DNA from: Bacteroidota bacterium
GTDB lineage: Bacteria; Bacteroidota; Bacteroidia; Chitinophagales; Chitinophagaceae
Direction: 5' to 3'
NCBI GenBank assembly: GCA_028877005.1
Contig: JAGWPI010000155.1
Location: 1 to 10,735 of the forward strand
DNA: 10,735 bases
Made by a program: the position numbers and the translations under genes. Shown here one piece after another: positions 7,478-10,735 of the stretch. Within the stretch, counting starts at the first letter, position 1; the number at the start of each line of letters is the position of its first letter. Under the pieces are notes generated by a model. That model did no database searches. It saw only the letters and a list, made by a program, of their open reading frames with translations, and was not told the DNA's origin.

Positions 7478-9811
7478 TTAAAAATGATAAGCTAATTTTA
7501 ACCCGCCATACCACATAGCGGTATAAGGCCCCGGTATAAAATGCGGGTCTGTTTGAGAAGCTAATGTAGGCGATAAAAACAGAAAGGTATAATAAGTATT
7601 ATTTAATAAATTATCTGCTCCTACAAATGCATCAATATCAATATGTTGATGCCAAGTTTTACGATAGCCCAATTTAGCACCTAATAAGCGGTATGCAGCA
7701 GCATTATTTAAATTATCAAAAGTATAAGGCACTTTATCTACATACTGAAATGTACTATTCAAATAAATGCCCGGGGCAGTAACTATATCCATTCCAATAT
7801 TTAAAAAATTTGGAGCAACTCCTGCAACTTTATTACCAGAAAAATTAAGTGTATTAGCATTGTTATTATTATCACTTTTAAAATCTATATACTTAAAATT
7901 GGAATAAGTGTAAGTAACAAAAGGTTTAACAGAACGAAAAAAGCCCTGATTAGACTGTAGGGCCAAATAGTTAACAGATAATTCGGCTCCGTTATCGCGT
8001 TGCTCACCTACATTAACTGCAAAAGTATAAAAGGGTGTAGTTTGCGTAGCAGCAACAGATTGATTAACAATTTTATTACGTACATCTAATTGAAATAAAG
8101 CTAATTGATAGGATAATTTATTATTGAAGAAACTACCTTTAGTACCCACCTCAAATTGAATGCCCATCTCGGGTTGTAAACCTGTATTTACTTTACCAAT
8201 AGCCGGGATAACAACATTGCTGGTAGTTGGTGGCGTGTAGCCGGTACTTACATCAACATATACAGAATTATTTTTACTTAACATTTTTAACAAAGCAATG
8301 CGTGGCTTAACAACCGGTGTAAAGCGTTTATAACCAGATTGATCAGCATGTGTAGGATTGGCACTATTCGTTAGCATATCACGTATACTATATTCTATAA
8401 AATTAATACTACTACCGGCAGTTAGTAATATTTGTGCTGGCAAGTTTAACTTCCATTCGGTAAAAACATTATAAGTTTGAGCCTGTATTTGCAAATCTCC
8501 TCTAATACCACCCAATACTCCATTGCTTAAATTATAGGTTTTATTAAAAGAAACAGTTTTTTCAAATTGGCCACCAATAATTCCATGAATACCAACAGTG
8601 CCTGCCTTACCATTAAATATAAATCCGGTTCTTCCACCAAAAGTTAATACTGCATTATCATTAAGGCCTGCAGCAAATGGTTGATCAAGTGTGTAACCTG
8701 TAGTAAAAACGGTTGTTTGATTACTGAAATGTTGATTCATTTTTATATCATCCGTAATACCTGCTCTAAAACTTTCAATAATTACATGCGCATTATTATT
8801 TACATATTTAGGATCACTCCAGCTAATTCTTCTATATAAAGTATCACCCGGAATTTCACCTGCCAGTTCTTCATAAGAACGGCTATATGACAAATAAGTG
8901 GATATGGTCTGCTGGTCGCCCACATAAAAATCACCTTTAAATGAAGCATAATCTTTAGCAGATGCACTATGATTACGGTATCCATTTGACGTTTGATGCC
9001 CATAATTAAAAAACAATACTGAATTGCTACCTGCTGTTTCAATACGAGTATTATTTCTATATAAACCAAAACTACCAACCGTATTTTCTTCTAATATTTT
9101 AGTAGTATTGGGTTTAGGTTGAATGGAATATAACTTCACTACACCGGCAATGCCCGATCCATACAAGCTCGATTCCGGCCCCTTAAACACTTCTACCCTG
9201 CCAATGGTTGAAAAATCAATATCATCTAAAATTGTAACGCCGGTAGCATCGGTTAAAGGAATATTATTTAAAAAAACCTGATATCCCAAGCCATTAAAGT
9301 TGGTAGTATTACCATAACCGCGTATAATGATACGCTGACCCCCAGCTATACCGCGGGTTTGCATAAATACACCGGGTATGGTATTCATTTGATTTTCGGG
9401 AAATAAACCATTACCGCGTTGCAAATCATGATAGGTTAATACACCAACAGACTGTGCCTCCGTTAACTGGTTATCGCGCTTGCCTGTTGCCCAACCTGTT
9501 ACCTGTACTTTATTCAAATTATCTGTAGTAGGATTCAATAAAATAAGCAACAATTTATTATTAGGCTTTACAGATATTTGTTGGGTTTCATAACCTAAAC
9601 TTTGTACAATTATGTTTAAATTCTTTGCTATGAAAGGTATTTGAAACTGACCATTTTCATCTGTTACAATTTTTTGCTGATTAGGTATTATTATCACCGC
9701 ACCGGGTATGGGTTGATTAGTAAGATTATCTGCAACACGACCTTGTATACTTTGTGCCGGTACATACAGCCAATATAATATGCCAAAAATATATAGCATT
9801 ATTTTTTTCAT
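7478..9811 (-). CDS. TonB-dependent outer-membrane receptor, probably for heme or a ferric chelate, 777 aa
   Basis: ATG 9811 is followed by a signal peptide (about residues 1-20, ending VPAQ). Residues 22-95 form a carboxypeptidase-regulatory-like beta-sandwich (IQGRVADNL, PIPGAVI, DENGQFQIP, SLGYETQQISV), as in many Bacteroidota receptors. A TonB-box-like NKVQVTG lies at 100-106, and the plug at about 115-232 includes IPGVFMQTRG, RIIIRGYG, VFLNNIPL and VEVFKGPESSLYGSGIAGVV. The remainder is the 22-strand barrel, ending in the outer-membrane signature phenylalanine (LKLAYHF). A segment with GYTPPTTSNV followed by NTGLQPE resembles the FRAP...NPxL region of heme and siderophore receptors. It heads the compact set that includes the ABC importer, so the cargo is presumably shared. 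No cobalamin riboswitch fits in the 88-nt space upstream, which argues mildly against vitamin B12. Substrate is inferred from neighbours. Confidence 0.9.
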   Translation of the reverse strand: MKKIMLYIFGILYWLYVPAQSIQGRVADNLTNQPIPGAVIIIPNQQKIVTDENGQFQIPFIAKNLNIIVQSLGYETQQISVKPNNKLLLILLNPTTDNLNKVQVTGWATGKRDNQLTEAQSVGVLTYHDLQRGNGLFPENQMNTIPGVFMQTRGIAGGQRIIIRGYGNTTNFNGLGYQVFLNNIPLTDATGVTILDDIDFSTIGRVEVFKGPESSLYGSGIAGVVKLYSIQPKPNTTKILEENTVGSFGLYRNNTRIETAGSNSVLFFNYGHQTSNGYRNHSASAKDYASFKGDFYVGDQQTISTYLSYSRSYEELAGEIPGDTLYRRISWSDPKYVNNNAHVIIESFRAGITDDIKMNQHFSNQTTVFTTGYTLDQPFAAGLNDNAVLTFGGRTGFIFNGKAGTVGIHGIIGGQFEKTVSFNKTYNLSNGVLGGIRGDLQIQAQTYNVFTEWKLNLPAQILLTAGSSINFIEYSIRDMLTNSANPTHADQSGYKRFTPVVKPRIALLKMLSKNNSVYVDVSTGYTPPTTSNVVIPAIGKVNTGLQPEMGIQFEVGTKGSFFNNKLSYQLALFQLDVRNKIVNQSVAATQTTPFYTFAVNVGEQRDNGAELSVNYLALQSNQGFFRSVKPFVTYTYSNFKYIDFKSDNNNNANTLNFSGNKVAGVAPNFLNIGMDIVTAPGIYLNSTFQYVDKVPYTFDNLNNAAAYRLLGAKLGYRKTWHQHIDIDAFVGADNLLNNTYYTFLFLSPTLASQTDPHFIPGPYTAMWYGGLKLAYHF

Positions 9812-9852
9812 AATTACAATTTGAATAATGAATAAAAAATGAGTTCCTACAA

Positions 9853-9887
9853 TTATGCTATCCTACTAAAAAAGCATAGTAGCATAA
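9853..9887. repeat. Interrupted palindrome upstream of the TonB receptor gene
   Basis: TTATGCTA (9853-9860) and TAGCATAA (9880-9887) are perfect 8-bp inverted repeats 19 nt apart. The interior allows an alternative pairing, TACT (9864-9867) with AGTA (9878-9881), and a second GCATA copy lies at 9874-9878. It is 42-76 nt upstream of the receptor ATG in the 88-nt spacer between the two genes. It could be an operator for an iron- or heme-responsive regulator, or an RNA hairpin between two cistrons. It does not resemble the classical GATAATGATAATCATTATC Fur box. No clear promoter motif was found in this spacer. Confidence 0.35.
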
Positions 9888-9899
9888 ACGAAAAAAAGA

Positions 9900-10439
9900 T
9901 TAGCAAAGAATTTCTCGGGGCGGAGGCAAAACAACAGAAGCTGGGATAAGATATAAATATTCCATAAAAAATGGATGCCAATGGCATGCATTTACTAATT
10001 CATAAGAAAGATGAAATACACTTGGCTGATAGAAATATGAAAATATTTGAGAGAAGGATAGTTTGTTTGGTTTTCCGGCATCTTGTTTATTTTTTTGGAG
10101 CGCAAAATGTTGCAGATCAATACAATTTTCAGCTTCATCGGGTAAACAGCAAATGGTTACCGTTTTGTTACTATATTGAATATGCACGACGTCATATAAC
10201 AAACCATTATATGTAAACTCATGATTTTTGTCATTCCAAAAAAAATTAGGTTGCTCAATATTACCTTCCACATCAACTTGCCATGCAAAATGGCAAGCAG
10301 CTTCTGTATCCGGATGATGATCAATAAAGCGTTTCATTTCGGTTTTTATGTGCATTTTATATAACACATACCATAAATGATAGCCACCCATATATATAAG
10401 TAAGACAGAAAGGAGTAATATGGACAGTATTTTTCTCAT
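9900..10439 (-). CDS. Small membrane-anchored His/Cys-rich protein of unknown function, 179 aa
   Basis: The frame reaches back to a TTG at 10481, but ATG 10439 is preferred because it begins a normal signal anchor or signal peptide (MRKI, hydrophobic 5-19). The rest, about 150 residues, is predicted to be periplasmic. The block EFTYNGLLYDVV (74-85) followed by a strand ending in CCLPDEAE (97-104), and the tail VVLPPPRE (169-176), resemble a set of small uncharacterised Bacteroidota proteins that I recall being encoded next to TonB-dependent receptors; this is memory, not a search. There are 11 His and 6 Cys in 179 residues, including DHHPD, ACHF, a vicinal CC pair and ACHWHP, which would suit metal or heme contact but proves nothing. 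It precedes the receptor gene by 88 nt on the same strand, so it may be the first gene of the uptake operon or a separately transcribed accessory. No enzymatic motif is visible. Confidence 0.75.
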   Translation of the reverse strand: MRKILSILLLSVLLIYMGGYHLWYVLYKMHIKTEMKRFIDHHPDTEAACHFAWQVDVEGNIEQPNFFWNDKNHEFTYNGLLYDVVHIQYSNKTVTICCLPDEAENCIDLQHFALQKNKQDAGKPNKLSFSQIFSYFYQPSVFHLSYELVNACHWHPFFMEYLYLIPASVVLPPPREILC

Positions 10440-10460
10440 GTTGCAGGCACGAAAATTAAT

Positions 10461-10495
10461 GAAACCTACAATGCCATGCAAATATTTTAAACAAA
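10461..10495 (-). promoter_or_regulatory. Weak Bacteroidota-like promoter for the small membrane protein gene
   Basis: On the minus strand TTTG (10492-10495) is followed after 23 nt by TAGGTTTC (10461-10468), one base off TAnnTTTG. The start codon at 10439 lies 21 nt further. The spacing is longer than the usual 19 or so, so this is only a candidate. If real, it would make the small gene the first cistron of the uptake cluster. Confidence 0.27.
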
Positions 10496-10497
10496 GG

Positions 10498-10515
10498 GGC
10501 TAACTGCTATTAACC
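10498..10515 (-). terminator. Weak hairpin after the glycoside hydrolase gene
   Basis: On the minus strand GGTTAA (10515-10510) and TTAGCC (10503-10498) can pair over six positions with one U-G wobble and a 6-nt loop. CCTTTGTTT follows. It begins 7 nt after the stop of the GH16-like gene. The stem is short and AU-rich and the tail is interrupted, so this may be chance. Confidence 0.22.
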
Positions 10516-10521
10516 TTGTGC

Positions 10522-10735
10522 TTAATGAATGGTTGTTGGGGTATTAAACTGTGTAACTTTTACCCAATCTACCAGCATCATTGCTTTTTTTTGTTGAATT
10601 TGTTGAACGGTTGTTTCGGGAAGTCCAAGGTAAGGTGTTTTTATACCATTAACGCCGGCAGGATAATTACCACCCAAAGCAAAATTTAAAATTAAATATT
10701 TGTAGTTACTAAAAGCCCATTCACCATATTTAGCA
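10522..10735 (-). CDS. C-terminal end of a GH16-like glycoside hydrolase (partial)
   Basis: The frame enters from the right edge and ends at TAA 10522-10524, giving the last 70 residues. YKYLILNFALGGNYPAG is the hallmark strand pair of GH16 beta-glucanases (usual form F-Y-L-I-L-N-L-A-V-G-G-N-W-P-G), and AMMLVDWVKVTQ corresponds to the terminal strand (usual form M-x-V-D-Y-V-R-V-Y). The E-x-D-x-x-E catalytic motif lies upstream of the window, so activity cannot be judged. GH16 enzymes hydrolyse beta-1,3 or beta-1,3/1,4 glucans and galactans and are secreted. Between these blocks is a short insertion, GIKTPYLGLPETTVQQIQQK. The gene is probably unrelated in function to the uptake operon, from which it is separated by an 82-nt spacer. 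Confidence 0.82.
   Translation of the reverse strand, partial: AKYGEWAFSNYKYLILNFALGGNYPAGVNGIKTPYLGLPETTVQQIQQKKAMMLVDWVKVTQFNTPTTIH

Noticed and set aside
9812..9899. Cobalamin riboswitch before the TonB receptor
   Set aside because: The spacer is only 88 nt and no B12-box-like sequence is visible; the element normally needs about 200 nt.
10440..10481. Start of the small membrane protein at TTG 10481
   Set aside because: ATG 10439 begins directly with a typical signal sequence; the 14 upstream residues lack support and overlap the candidate promoter.

Overview
The window looks like chromosomal DNA of a member of the Bacteroidota, probably Chitinophagia/Sphingobacteriia-like. The evidence is AT-rich sequence, start codons almost all lacking Shine-Dalgarno sequences, a TonB receptor with an N-terminal carboxypeptidase-regulatory-like domain, and one intergenic site resembling the Bacteroidota promoter (TTTG, 19 nt, TAnnTTTG). 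The lineage call is an inference from style. There is no RNA gene, CRISPR array, insertion sequence or obvious transferred island.

Left third: two large exported Asp-box (BNR/sortilin-VPS10-like) beta-propeller proteins are encoded head-to-head around a 239-nt spacer. The leftward one (1-757) runs off the window; the rightward one (997-4155) is complete. They are clear homologues of each other. A 15-bp inverted repeat at 4209-4251, inside the 3' end of the convergent neighbour, may terminate the rightward transcript.

Centre and right: a leftward gene cluster reads, in transcription order, a small His/Cys-rich membrane-anchored protein of unknown function (10439-9900), a TonB-dependent outer-membrane receptor (9811-7478), a HmuT/BtuF-type binding lipoprotein (7467-6574), a FecCD-type permease (6590-5541), an HmuV-type ATPase (5548-4766) and a small ferric-reductase-like bis-heme membrane cytochrome (4743-4168). 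The last five genes are separated by 22 nt or less or overlap, so they form a tight operon. Binding protein and ATPase resemble heme importers most closely, including a Tyr in the position of the known heme ligand. The likely pathway is: heme (or another iron chelate) crosses the outer membrane through the receptor, is handed to the lipoprotein, is pumped in by the ABC transporter, and a membrane cytochrome may handle electrons for iron or heme reduction. No heme oxygenase or HmuS-like gene is present in the window.

Right edge: the C-terminal 70 residues of a GH16-like (laminarinase/beta-glucanase) glycoside hydrolase, also leftward. No gene-free stretch exceeds 300 nt.
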